A stretch of DNA of 64,000 nucleotides from Martinezella tropici (GTDB lineage: Bacteria; Pseudomonadota; Alphaproteobacteria; Rhizobiales; Rhizobiaceae). The notes beneath the pieces are model-generated. The model was not told the DNA's origin. It did not search any database and saw nothing but the letters and a program-made list of their open reading frames with translations. Every line of letters starts with the position of its first letter. Within the stretch, counting starts at the first letter, position 1. The translations under genes and the position numbers were made by a program. The stretch is from positions 206,557-270,556 of the forward strand of contig JUHI01000008.1 of NCBI GenBank assembly GCA_000799755.1. The letters are read 5' to 3'. Below, piece by piece: positions 8,518 through 16,668 of this stretch.

Positions 8518-9974
8518 GGTTGAGCGGGCGCGGTTATCGGACGGCAGACCGTGGCATAGATCGGCGGAATGTTCCGGTTCGAAAGCTGGATCTCGTGGCC
8601 TGCCCCGTGAACACCGCAATAAGGTGGCAATTGAGCATCCTTTTCGTCAGACAGGTAGAGCATGCCCTTTGTCGCGACGTCGTCGGCCGTAACCCACGGT
8701 GAGAGCCGGAGATCGTTCTCTACGGCCACATCGGGTTTTTGCGGCAAGCCGAGCGAAACGAGACCTGCAAGCCACATCGATCCGCCTGTAATTTGCAAGG
8801 GCGTATCGACTTCGGCTTTCCAGATTGTATTTGCCTTATCCGCAAGCTCCTGCATCGGCCACGCCGTTTTTTTCGGTCTATGCGATTTTGACCAGACGAC
8901 TTCGCCAATGAAGACAAGCGCGGCAAGGGAAACAAATACGACAGCGCCCGCCGCCAGGCGTCTGGTCATGGCGCCGTTCCAATCGCGTCCAATTTCGGCG
9001 ATCAGCCAGAGCCCGACGGTGGTGAACATCGGCATTCCCCACATGCTGACGAGGCCTTTTCCGCTTACCAGTGCGCCAACGACCAGCATCCCCAGGGGTA
9101 TGAAGGTAAATAGCCGCAGAAATAGCTTCGTCGCAGGGAGAGTGTTGCGGTCACGTTCGGCGCGAAGGCTCGAAAGGCCAACACAACTCAGGAGGATGAG
9201 CATCGGCAGGTGAGTGAGGATTTGAGTGAGCAGGAATATGAATGGCTCTTCGGAAAATCTGCGACCGGCGGTGCGATTCGAGACATATTTGAAGGTGAGG
9301 AAGTCGGTGTGAAACAACCAAAGGACATGAGGGAGGAAGATCAGTCCGGCGATCGCAACCGCAAGATAGGGCCTCGCCGTCCTGAATTGCGATCTGACAT
9401 CAGCAAAGACGATACCGGCGACTGCCGTCGTGATCGCGATGACGCATACGGAATATTTGGCGTACATGCCCGCGCCGACGAGCACGCCAAGCATAACCCA
9501 GAGCGACGTCTTTGCCGGGCTCCTCATTATATTTGCAAAAACTAGAATAATTGCCGCCCAAAATGGCAGCTGCAGGACATTGTGATTAAACTGCGTAGTA
9601 AAATAGCTAAAATATAGCGATCCGGTCAGTAGCAGCGTGCCGGCCAATGCCTGCCACCGGCTCATGAAAATACAACCAGTAAGATAGACGAACAAATAAG
9701 TTAGGGCTACAGCAATCTGTGAGAGCAGGAAAGGGCCTAAGAAGTAACCGGGTATCAGATAATGCATGATTTCGATCGACCAGGCAGGCCCGGGCGGGTG
9801 CTTGTAGGTGCCGATCAGCCAGTGGGGAGCCCAGGTCCAGCCCTCGACGACGTCGAGCGGCGGCGCGGAGCTGAATACCGTCGGGACGATTGTTAGAAGA
9901 ACGATTTGAAAAGCAATGAAAAGCCACAGGACATTCGTGGGGCGTTGGAAAATGCTGCTGGAAGCCGTTGGCAA
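8499..9974 (-). CDS. Glycosyltransferase family 39 (ArnT / PMT-like) membrane protein
   Basis: A 491-residue polytopic protein with about ten hydrophobic segments in the first 380 residues and a soluble C-terminal part. The first periplasmic loop contains the acidic and aromatic pattern of GT39 enzymes (SSAPPLDVVEGWTWAPHWLIGTYKHPPGPAWSIEIMH), like the catalytic D-E region of ArnT. Such enzymes move a sugar from a polyprenyl phosphate to lipid A or another envelope acceptor. The start is TTG, supported by AAGGA seven bases before it. It is divergent from a GT2 gene followed by a YdjC deacetylase, which together suggest one amino-sugar transfer pathway. Confidence 0.85.
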   Translation of the reverse strand: MPTASSSIFQRPTNVLWLFIAFQIVLLTIVPTVFSSAPPLDVVEGWTWAPHWLIGTYKHPPGPAWSIEIMHYLIPGYFLGPFLLSQIAVALTYLFVYLTGCIFMSRWQALAGTLLLTGSLYFSYFTTQFNHNVLQLPFWAAIILVFANIMRSPAKTSLWVMLGVLVGAGMYAKYSVCVIAITTAVAGIVFADVRSQFRTARPYLAVAIAGLIFLPHVLWLFHTDFLTFKYVSNRTAGRRFSEEPFIFLLTQILTHLPMLILLSCVGLSSLRAERDRNTLPATKLFLRLFTFIPLGMLVVGALVSGKGLVSMWGMPMFTTVGLWLIAEIGRDWNGAMTRRLAAGAVVFVSLAALVFIGEVVWSKSHRPKKTAWPMQELADKANTIWKAEVDTPLQITGGSMWLAGLVSLGLPQKPDVAVENDLRLSPWVTADDVATKGMLYLSDEKDAQLPPYCGVHGAGHEIQLSNRNIPPIYATVCRPITAPAQPSPSKS

Positions 9975-10170
9975 AAATCATTCCTTCAAGTTTAGAGCTG
10001 TCGCAATGCGCACGGCGAAATGCGGCAGAAAAATACTTTAATTCATCGTTTCTTCAAGCGTCCGTTATGGCCGGCATCTTGTGTCACATTTGCGATCAAA
10101 TAGCAGCAGCGCCTACCATGAAACTCAGTTTTAATTCAGTGGAGTATGCCAAGGCTTAATCCAAAACCAG

Positions 10171-11151
10171 GTGAATTTATTTCGTCAATGCGAGTGGAAA
10201 GTGCCAGTATTATCTCTTGTCGCCCCTTTTCTGAACGAGCAGGCCTCGGCCGAAGCCTTCGGACAATTCACGAGGGCGCTAGCCCGTGACGTCAAAAGCC
10301 GTTTTGGCCTGGATCTGGAGGTTGTTCTCGTCGATGACGGCAGCACGGACGATAGCATCAGCCGATATCGAGAGTCGCTTGATGGCAATTGGCGGATTGT
10401 CGAGCTCAGCCGCAACTTCGGCAAGGAGATAGCGCTTTTCTCGGGCATTGAAGAAAGCAGGGGCGACTTTGTTCTGACCGTGGATGCCGATTTGCAGCAT
10501 CCCTACGAGGTCTGCATCGAGCTTATCTCGACTTTGCTGGCTGACGATGATCTCGACGTCGTTTATTCCGTGCGACGCGACCGAATGCGCGAATCCTGGA
10601 CAAAGGCGATTGGCAGCAAGCTTTTCTACCGGGTGATCAATGCCGGTCAGCGCTTCGACATGCCGGAGAACGCCGGCGATTTTCGTATCATGCGCCGACA
10701 GGTGGCGACGGCTCTTTTGAGCATCCGCGACAAGCGGCGCTTCAACAAGGGGCTTTATGCCTGGATGGGGTTCAAGCAAAAAGGCGTGCCCTATATTCCC
10801 GCCCCGCGGGCGGCAGGCGAGACCAAATGGTCAAAGCGTGGCCTGGCAGCCCTTTCACTCGAAGGCATCACCTCATTTTCGGCATTGCCACTGCGCTCGA
10901 TATCGGTCGTCGGCGTGATCATCGGTGTCCTCGGTGTGTTTTACGGCGCCGAAATCATCGTTGAGGCTTTGTTGTTCGGCACCGATGTGCCGGGCTATCC
11001 GAGCCTAATGGCGTCGATTTCTGTACTGGGCGGCTTCAATCTTGCCCTTCTCGGTCTGCTCGGCGAATATATTTGGGTGACGATCGGCGAGGTAAAGGAC
11101 CGGCCGCTTTATGTCGTGCGGCGGATACACCGGTCGGACGATGTAGCGTGA
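10171..11151 (+). CDS. Polyprenyl-phosphate glycosyltransferase, GT2 (ArnC / DPM1-like)
   Basis: A 326-residue enzyme. The GT-A domain (about residues 12-230) shows LSLVAPFLNEQ, the EVVLVDDGSTDDS motif and the metal-binding VDADLQHP. Two C-terminal membrane helices (about 240-262 and 280-305, SISVVGVIIGVLGVFYGAEI and GGFNLALLGLLGEYIWVTIG) match enzymes that load a nucleotide sugar onto undecaprenyl or dolichyl phosphate at the inner face of the membrane. It starts with GTG. It overlaps the following deacetylase gene by one base (TGATG), indicating translational coupling. The sugar is probably an N-acetylhexosamine given that neighbour (inference). Confidence 0.9.
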   Translation: MNLFRQCEWKVPVLSLVAPFLNEQASAEAFGQFTRALARDVKSRFGLDLEVVLVDDGSTDDSISRYRESLDGNWRIVELSRNFGKEIALFSGIEESRGDFVLTVDADLQHPYEVCIELISTLLADDDLDVVYSVRRDRMRESWTKAIGSKLFYRVINAGQRFDMPENAGDFRIMRRQVATALLSIRDKRRFNKGLYAWMGFKQKGVPYIPAPRAAGETKWSKRGLAALSLEGITSFSALPLRSISVVGVIIGVLGVFYGAEIIVEALLFGTDVPGYPSLMASISVLGGFNLALLGLLGEYIWVTIGEVKDRPLYVVRRIHRSDDVA

Positions 11152-11945
11152 TGGCGCCCCAGATCACCGTTATTGCCGACGACTACGGCATTTCGCCTAG
11201 CGTCAGCGCCGCCATCAGGGAATTAATCCGTTGTGACAGGTTGACCGGTACCGGGTGCATGACGCTTTTCCCGGAATGGCCGGAGCAAGCGCAATTGCTT
11301 CGCGAGCTCGGTCCGGCGCCCGGGATCAACATAGGTTTGCACCTTACGCTGACGGATTTTGCTCCGCTATCCCGCCCAAGCACGGACGGGAATTTGCCAC
11401 CGCTTCCGCGCCTGCTTTCCGCAAGCCTCCAGCGCAAGCTCGATCAGACGATGATCGACGCGGAGCTCGATGCTCAGCTTGAGCGCTTCGTCGACGGCAT
11501 GGGACGGCTTCCCGATTTCATCGACGGGCATCAGCATGTGCATTTCCTGCCTGTCGTACGCCGTTGGCTGGAGACGCGGCTGCATAGGCTCGAGCATGCG
11601 GGGCGCCTGCCGTGGTTGCGTGGAGCCCCCTCGATACGCTTTGCCACGGATGCCAGGATCAAGGCGAAGATCGCCTTCGTTGCGTTGATCGCGGCAGGGT
11701 TCAATCGGCGCATGGCGGCAGCGGGCTTTCCTATTCGCGGTCCTTTGGCGGGATTTTACAATTGGCAGCGCCCGGGCGACTTCCACAAGATTGTCAATCA
11801 GCTGGAAAGCGGCATTCTGAAGAATGCGATTGTCATGTGTCATCCGGGCTTGATTGATGAAACTCTTGTCGGCCGCGATCAAATGGTTCAGGCGCGATTG
11901 GTGGAATTCGAAGCCTTGAGAGGCGATATTTCGCTTCGCGCCTGA
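11151..11945 (+). CDS. ChbG/HpnK/YdjC-family carbohydrate deacetylase
   Basis: About 264 residues beginning MAPQITVIADDYGISPSV. It has the metal-binding signature of the YdjC family: the Asp-Asp pair in ADDYG near the N-terminus and the histidines in DGHQHVHFLP (about residue 125). Family members remove acetyl groups from chito-oligosaccharides (ChbG), hopanoid glucosamine (HpnK) or undecaprenyl-phosphate-GalNAc (NaxD). Coupling by overlap to a polyprenyl-phosphate GT2, with a GT39 gene next door, makes a NaxD-like role on a lipid-linked sugar the best guess. An in-frame start 26 codons upstream lies inside the GT2 gene and is not used here. Confidence 0.88.
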   Translation: MAPQITVIADDYGISPSVSAAIRELIRCDRLTGTGCMTLFPEWPEQAQLLRELGPAPGINIGLHLTLTDFAPLSRPSTDGNLPPLPRLLSASLQRKLDQTMIDAELDAQLERFVDGMGRLPDFIDGHQHVHFLPVVRRWLETRLHRLEHAGRLPWLRGAPSIRFATDARIKAKIAFVALIAAGFNRRMAAAGFPIRGPLAGFYNWQRPGDFHKIVNQLESGILKNAIVMCHPGLIDETLVGRDQMVQARLVEFEALRGDISLRA

Positions 11946-11997
11946 ACGCAAACTGCGGGGTTCGGCGATCTCCACGCATCTATGCCGATGCGAATTG

Positions 11998-12303
11998 CTA
12001 GATGCCCGATCCGTCGAGCTGCTGGGCATCCTCGCCTTCCCAGGGAGATGGCATCGAGGTGCGATTGAGATTGGCTGAGGGCATCGGCATCCAACACTTC
12101 AATTCCGGCTCGGCATATTCGACAATGCGGCCGGGCGAGGAATCCGATGCGCGCCACCCTTCCGCGCCGAACTGATCGCCATTCGACCAATATGCGAGGT
12201 CAACTTCTGCCGGTCCCTGCTCGGAGGGGCGGATGGTGATGAGTATCCGGCTGCCGTCTTTCGGTGCGCTCGCCATATGGCGCCAGCGGTCTGGCTCGTC
12301 CAT
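11998..12303 (-). CDS. Hypothetical protein, 101 aa
   Basis: A small acidic soluble protein. Its N-terminal part, WRHMASAPKDGSRILITIRP, has the 'APKDG-x-I-L' pattern of small domain proteins common in rhizobia and phages, and LAYWSNGDQFGAEGWRASDS continues it. No function is known for this type. It is convergent with the deacetylase gene. The coding call rests on that pattern and on an ATG start; there is no operon context. Confidence 0.6.
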   Translation of the reverse strand: MDEPDRWRHMASAPKDGSRILITIRPSEQGPAEVDLAYWSNGDQFGAEGWRASDSSPGRIVEYAEPELKCWMPMPSANLNRTSMPSPWEGEDAQQLDGSGI

Positions 12304-12696
12304 CGCTTTTCCTCCTGCCTGCTGCGATTGTCAGTGTCGCCTTGTCGGCGAAAGCGGTCAACTCAAACTTTGCACGCCCAATGGGTGAGCCGGATGCGGC
12401 AAGGCTGGTCGCTTGGCGCCTTGCTGGATGGGGCCCAACGCGATCCTCGATGCGTGCGGTCACTCTTTCATCGCAGCAATAATTCCGCGGGCAATGCCTG
12501 AGCGTGTCGTCCGCAAAGGCGAACTGCAGCGTCTGCGTCGCCCTTTTGCGGCAGACGCTGCAGATAGCTTTCAGTAGTACGCCGAAAACGGCTGCTCGGT
12601 CATTGAAGGTGACCAAGCAAGGAGATCGCCGCAGGATTTGTCGACGCTGCGATTGGCAAGCCTGTCAAATCACCCGAACCAGGTGGGCGAGATGAA
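12304..12696. other. Intergenic region without a confident gene
   Basis: This 393-bp stretch has only short overlapping open frames with no recognisable product. Its one clear structure is the inverted repeat at 12524-12563, listed separately. Confidence 0.5.
12524..12563. repeat. 13-bp perfect inverted repeat, REP-like hairpin
   Basis: CTGCAGCGTCTGC (12524-12536) is followed after 14 bases by its exact complement (12551-12563). It lies about 130 bp beyond the stop codon of the secreted-protein gene. It has no T tract, so it may be a repetitive extragenic palindrome or a processed 3' structure rather than a terminator. Confidence 0.6.
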
Positions 12697-13110
12697 CTAC
12701 TTGATGGAAAAGTCGACGGTCTCCATCACTTTGCCGTCCACAGAAATGACCGCCTCGTATTTGCCGACGGGGAAACCGGCATTGGGTTTGCTAAGCGACG
12801 CGTCGACATGACTTTCCAGCGAGCCGATATCGAAGCTGGCTTCGTCGATCTTGTAATTCGGCGGAGCCACGCCATTGGTATCGACGGCGACCCAGGTGAC
12901 GGTAATTTTCGAGCCGGAGTCAACGTCATCTGAAACATCCGCGGAAAGATAGATCGCAGCGCTATCCGCAGGAAGCGTCGTCTGCGTGGTATCGGCACCC
13001 TTGGTGTTCGAGATGATGATGTTGTCGAATCCCGACGCCCAGGCTGCTGAAGTCGAGGCGAGGGCTGCGGTAAAAACAATCGCTGGTAAGGCCTTCAAGA
13101 TTCTTTTCAT
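12697..13110 (-). CDS. Small secreted protein, function unknown
   Basis: A 137-residue protein. The N-terminus (MKRILKALPAIVFTAALASTSAAWA) is a typical Sec signal peptide with an AWA cleavage site, so the mature protein of about 112 residues is periplasmic or extracellular. The mature part is beta-rich (ITVTWVAVDTNGVAPPNYKID, YEAVISVDGKVMETVDFSIK) and resembles an immunoglobulin-like sandwich. ATG 13110 is preceded by GGGAGAG; an upstream TTG in frame is rejected. An AT-rich stretch at about 13190-13230 may hold its promoter. Confidence 0.75.
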   Translation of the reverse strand: MKRILKALPAIVFTAALASTSAAWASGFDNIIISNTKGADTTQTTLPADSAAIYLSADVSDDVDSGSKITVTWVAVDTNGVAPPNYKIDEASFDIGSLESHVDASLSKPNAGFPVGKYEAVISVDGKVMETVDFSIK

Positions 13111-13385
13111 TTTAAACTCTCCCAATTAGCGGAATCACTCCGGGCAGATTCTAGGAATCCATCGCCAGTTGATAATCCGCTGCAAAAAGCATGTCAGAAT
13201 AATTATTTATAGAACCAAAAATAGTCATGGAATCTAGCGAGAGTTACTTTTGCTGGGAGCCACGGAGCCCCAACGGAATAGTTTTATTCTACTGTAAGCT
13301 TTGTATCCTCGCTATCTTCAACCCCGCTATTCATACTGCCGGGATGGCGACCGCCCTTCCATCATGTTGGCCCAACTGTGATCAG

Positions 13386-13679
13386 CTACATCGTGCGCGA
13401 TATGACCCGAAAGGGGGCAGGACAGGCTTGCGGCGACGAGGGAGGTGTGGACACGATCTCAAACATTCTCCTTTCGGGGCTGTATTCCACACTGAGATAG
13501 GAATTGCCGTGAAGAGAGATGCTCTGTTCAAGTCCGGTGAGCGTTCCTTGAAAGTCGTTGGGAAAGGCAAACACGACAGGTTTTCCATGTGTGCCAATCT
13601 TTGGTTTGCCATTGTCGAGAATGCGGATACCGGCGCATATAGCCTCCGCCTTTGCAAAGCCGGTCTGGAACTATTCCAT
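13386..13679 (-). pseudogene. Possible small gene broken by an amber codon at codon 3
   Basis: Reading leftwards from ATG at 13679 gives Met-Glu-TAG. After the stop an open frame of 94 codons continues to 13386 with protein-like content: FAKAEAICAGIRILDNGKP, then PVVFAFPNDFQGTLTG and SYLSVEYSPERRMFEIVS. The only usual start after the TAG is a GTG at 13574, which would drop a third of the frame. Either the gene is inactivated, a rare start is used, or the upstream reading is chance. The protein family is not recognised. Confidence 0.4.
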
Positions 13680-13741
13680 TTTTGTTATGCCTTCCGGCCT
13701 GGCGGCAGAGTAATGTCGCACATCTTTGTAAGGCATGAGCA

Positions 13742-14788
13742 ATGGACCAGAAACGCCATAGAATTCGCGAGCTTGGCTTTGCGCCCGGCCACTTCGAACC
13801 CGGGCCGCTGAATGCGATCACCGATGTCGATGGTGTGCGCATCGGGCATGTCACATGCCATGAAGGCGAGCGGACGCGCACGGGCGCAACGGCGATCCTG
13901 CCGCATCGCGGCAATCTCTTTCAGGATAAGGTGCCCGCCGGATTCGCCGTCTTGAACGGCTTCGGAAAGTTTGCCGGTTCCACCCAGATCGCCGAACTCG
14001 GCGAGATCGAAACGCCGATCGTCCTGACAAACACTCTAGCGGTCGGACGCGGCATCGAGGCCATCATCCGCCACACGCTCGCTGAGCATGGCAATGAGAA
14101 GGTGGTGTCGATCAACGCGGTGGTCGGAGAGACCAATGATTCCCGTCTCAACGATATTCGCGCCGCTCGCCCGAGCATCGATGAAATTTCGCAAGCGATC
14201 GACGGCGCAACGTCAGGGACGGTCGAGGAGGGCGCCGTCGGCGCCGGGACCGGAACGGTCGCCTTCGGCCTGAAGGGCGGTATCGGCACCAGCTCGCGTC
14301 TTGTCCCTATCGGCGACGAAACCTATCGGCTCGGCGTGCTTGTGCAATCGAATTACGGTGGTCATCTCATCATTGCCGGTCGCGATTATGCAACGCTCGC
14401 CGAGCACGACAAGGACGGTTCCATCGTCATCGTGCTTGCGACCGATGCTCCGCTTTGCTCGCGCAATCTCGAAAGACTGGCGCATCGCTGTTTTGGCGGC
14501 CTTGCGCGCACCGGCGCGGCGCTGAGCAACGGTTCGGGCGATTATTCACTGGCCTTTTCGACAGCTGAGGCCGTGCGTCGTACCCCTGAGCGCCGCAAGG
14601 GCGTGAGCGCGGTTCCATCATTAAGCAACGACGTCGTATCGCCGCTCTTCGAAGCCGCAATCGAAGCCACCGAGGAGGCGATCCTCAATTCGCTCGCCAT
14701 GGCGATCGAGACAACTGGGTTCAATGCCGCAACCGGCAAGAGCTCCACGGTCAAAGCCATCAGCCTTCCCCATTCCGTTCATCGCTGA
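13742..14788 (+). CDS. dmpA: DmpA-type D-/beta-aminopeptidase (peptidase family P1, Ntn-like)
   Basis: A 348-residue P1-family aminopeptidase. The family self-cleaves before a serine that becomes the new N-terminal nucleophile. Here the site is in LSNGSGDYS, with Ser265 as the likely nucleophile, giving alpha and beta chains of about 264 and 84 residues. Other conserved parts are TDVDGVRIGHVT and GAVGAGTGTVAFGLKGGIGTSS. The Ochrobactrum anthropi relative DmpA releases N-terminal D-Ala or L-residues, while BapA relatives act on beta-peptides. A D-amino-acid aminotransferase gene starts 37 bp downstream, favouring D-peptide use. Confidence 0.9.
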   Translation: MDQKRHRIRELGFAPGHFEPGPLNAITDVDGVRIGHVTCHEGERTRTGATAILPHRGNLFQDKVPAGFAVLNGFGKFAGSTQIAELGEIETPIVLTNTLAVGRGIEAIIRHTLAEHGNEKVVSINAVVGETNDSRLNDIRAARPSIDEISQAIDGATSGTVEEGAVGAGTGTVAFGLKGGIGTSSRLVPIGDETYRLGVLVQSNYGGHLIIAGRDYATLAEHDKDGSIVIVLATDAPLCSRNLERLAHRCFGGLARTGAALSNGSGDYSLAFSTAEAVRRTPERRKGVSAVPSLSNDVVSPLFEAAIEATEEAILNSLAMAIETTGFNAATGKSSTVKAISLPHSVHR

Positions 14789-14824
14789 ACGTCATTCCGC
14801 CATCCCGCATTTTACGGAGTTTAC

Positions 14825-15691
14825 ATGTCTGCCCCGACGATCCGCACCGTTTATCTGAACGGCGCCTTTTTGCCTGAAAACGAGGCGCATCTTTCCATTT
14901 TCGACCGTGGCTTTCTGTTCGGCGACGGCATCTACGAAGTCACCGCCGTCCTGGACGGCAAGCTGATCGATAGCGCCCTGCATATGGCAAGGCTCGAGCG
15001 CAGCGTCGGCGAAATCGGCGGCCGCCTGCCGATCACGACCGACGAGATCGTCGAGATCGAAAAGCGCCTCGTAAGCGAAAACCAGCTTACCGAGGGCGTC
15101 GTCTATCTCCAGTACACGCGCGGCGCCGAGGACCGTAATTTCTTCTACGCCGAGGACCTGCCGCCGACATTGGTGATCTTCACGCAGGCGAAGACGCTGG
15201 AGCATGTCGTCGCCGTCGAAAAGGGCCTCAAGGTCAAGTCCATGCCGGATCAGCGCTGGGCGCGGCGCGATATCAAAAGTGTCTGCCTGCTGCCGCAGGT
15301 CATGGCCAAACGCGCCGCCAAGGCTGAGGGCTTCGATGAGGCATGGCTCGTCGAGAACGGCCTTGTGACGGAAGGCGCGTCCTCGACGGGCTACATCGTC
15401 ACTCGCGATGGCCGCATCGTGACGCGCGCCAACAGCCAGGCGACCTTGCCGGGATGCACGCGGCTCGCCATTCTGGATCTGGCGCGCGAAGCGGGGCTGG
15501 CACTGGAGGAGCGACCATTCTCCGTCGACGAGGCAAAGGCTGCCGCCGAAGTCTGGCTGACGAGCGCTTCGAACTTCATCGTCTCCATTACGAATATCGA
15601 TGGGGCAGCGGTTGGCGACGGTACGCCAGGGCCGATGTTCAAGCGTCTGCGCGCGCTTTATATGGAGAATGCGCGCCGCACGGCGGTCTGA
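14825..15691 (+). CDS. dat: D-amino-acid aminotransferase (class IV PLP aminotransferase)
   Basis: A 288-residue fold-type IV transaminase. Lys151 in RRDIKSVCLLPQVMAK is the Schiff-base lysine in the context typical of D-alanine transaminases. FDRGFLFGDGIYEVT near the N-terminus and EGASSTGYIV near residue 185 (phosphate and substrate loop) also fit. The enzyme would move the amino group from D-Ala or other D-amino acids to 2-oxoglutarate, giving pyruvate and D-Glu. It is placed 37 bp after dmpA in an apparent two-gene operon, so it can use the D-residues that peptidases release. A branched-chain enzyme or aminodeoxychorismate lyase is a less likely alternative. Confidence 0.88.
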   Translation: MSAPTIRTVYLNGAFLPENEAHLSIFDRGFLFGDGIYEVTAVLDGKLIDSALHMARLERSVGEIGGRLPITTDEIVEIEKRLVSENQLTEGVVYLQYTRGAEDRNFFYAEDLPPTLVIFTQAKTLEHVVAVEKGLKVKSMPDQRWARRDIKSVCLLPQVMAKRAAKAEGFDEAWLVENGLVTEGASSTGYIVTRDGRIVTRANSQATLPGCTRLAILDLAREAGLALEERPFSVDEAKAAAEVWLTSASNFIVSITNIDGAAVGDGTPGPMFKRLRALYMENARRTAV

Positions 15692-15714
15692 TCCGCTGCA
15701 ATGAGTCCCGATCG

Positions 15715-16599
15715 TCAGGGCTTGTCCAGCATCGACCAGACGCGCTTGACGATCGGACGGCGGTTCTCACGGGAGCGATAGACGCGGATTTCCACGTCGA
15801 TGTTCCATTCGCGATCGGCTGCGTAAACCAGCCGGCCGTCGGCGAGTTCCGCTTTGACGAGGCTTTCGGGGACCCAGGCAAGGCCGAATCCGGCGGCGAC
15901 CATTCCTTTCAGGCCGACCGACATGCTGCCGACATGCACGCGATTTTCGGTCGGTAGACGTTCGCCGATAGTGCCCGCCACCAACTGCCCGAAGAAGGAC
16001 GTCTTCTGGTAACTGACATGGCTGAAGCCGGGTTCGATGCGATGCAACGGCGTGCCGTCCGCGCCGGGCGCGCTGATGGGCAGGATCTTCTCCCGACCGA
16101 GCGTATGATGTTCGAATTGCGGGTCGAGCAACATCGGCACCTGCAGGTGCTGGTAGGTCAGAAGAAAATCGCATTCTCCATCGATCAGAGAGTTCAGATT
16201 TTCTTCCATGGTGCCGGAATCGGCCCGCAGATGCGACACGATCGGCCCGATGTGTGCGTTGAGCCGGCTCAGCCAGGTCGGAAAAAAGGTAAAGGACAGG
16301 GTGTGCAGCGCCGTGAGGGTCACCGTGCGCGCATCGGTGCCGTCCTCATGCTGGAGATTGCGACGCGCCTGATAAAGCGCTTGTAGCGCCTGTTCCGCCA
16401 CCGGCACAAAGCGCTCGCCTGCCACAGTCAGACGTGAAGGGTAGGTGGCCCGGTCGATCAGGCTCGTCCCGACCCAGCCTTCCAGTTGCCGGATGCGGCG
16501 GCTGAAGGCCGATTGCGTCACATGGCGCTCGTCGGCCGCCTTCGAAAAGTTCAGCGTCCGTGCCAGCGCCAGAAAATCTTCAAGCCATTTGACTTCCAC
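15715..16599 (-). CDS. LysR-family regulator of the D-peptide locus
   Basis: A 294-residue LysR regulator. Helix-turn-helix residues 1-60 read WLEDFLALARTLNFSKAADERHVTQSAFSRRIRQLE. The rest is the effector domain. It lies at the far end of the leftward dppABCDF-dap group, 69 bp after dap, and is convergent with dat, so it probably senses a D-amino acid or D-peptide and controls both arms (inference). Confidence 0.88.
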   Translation of the reverse strand: MEVKWLEDFLALARTLNFSKAADERHVTQSAFSRRIRQLEGWVGTSLIDRATYPSRLTVAGERFVPVAEQALQALYQARRNLQHEDGTDARTVTLTALHTLSFTFFPTWLSRLNAHIGPIVSHLRADSGTMEENLNSLIDGECDFLLTYQHLQVPMLLDPQFEHHTLGREKILPISAPGADGTPLHRIEPGFSHVSYQKTSFFGQLVAGTIGERLPTENRVHVGSMSVGLKGMVAAGFGLAWVPESLVKAELADGRLVYAADREWNIDVEIRVYRSRENRRPIVKRVWSMLDKP

Positions 16600-16668
16600 T
16601 CGAAGCTCCCAAGAGAAACCGGCCCTCTAAGCCGGCTTCTCCTTGACCCGAATGAGCTGGGAATGCAA

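Noticed and set aside
13227..13811. Open frame of 194 codons on the plus strand before dmpA
   Set aside because: It overlaps the dmpA start, and the minus-strand frame at 13386-13670 reads more like protein.
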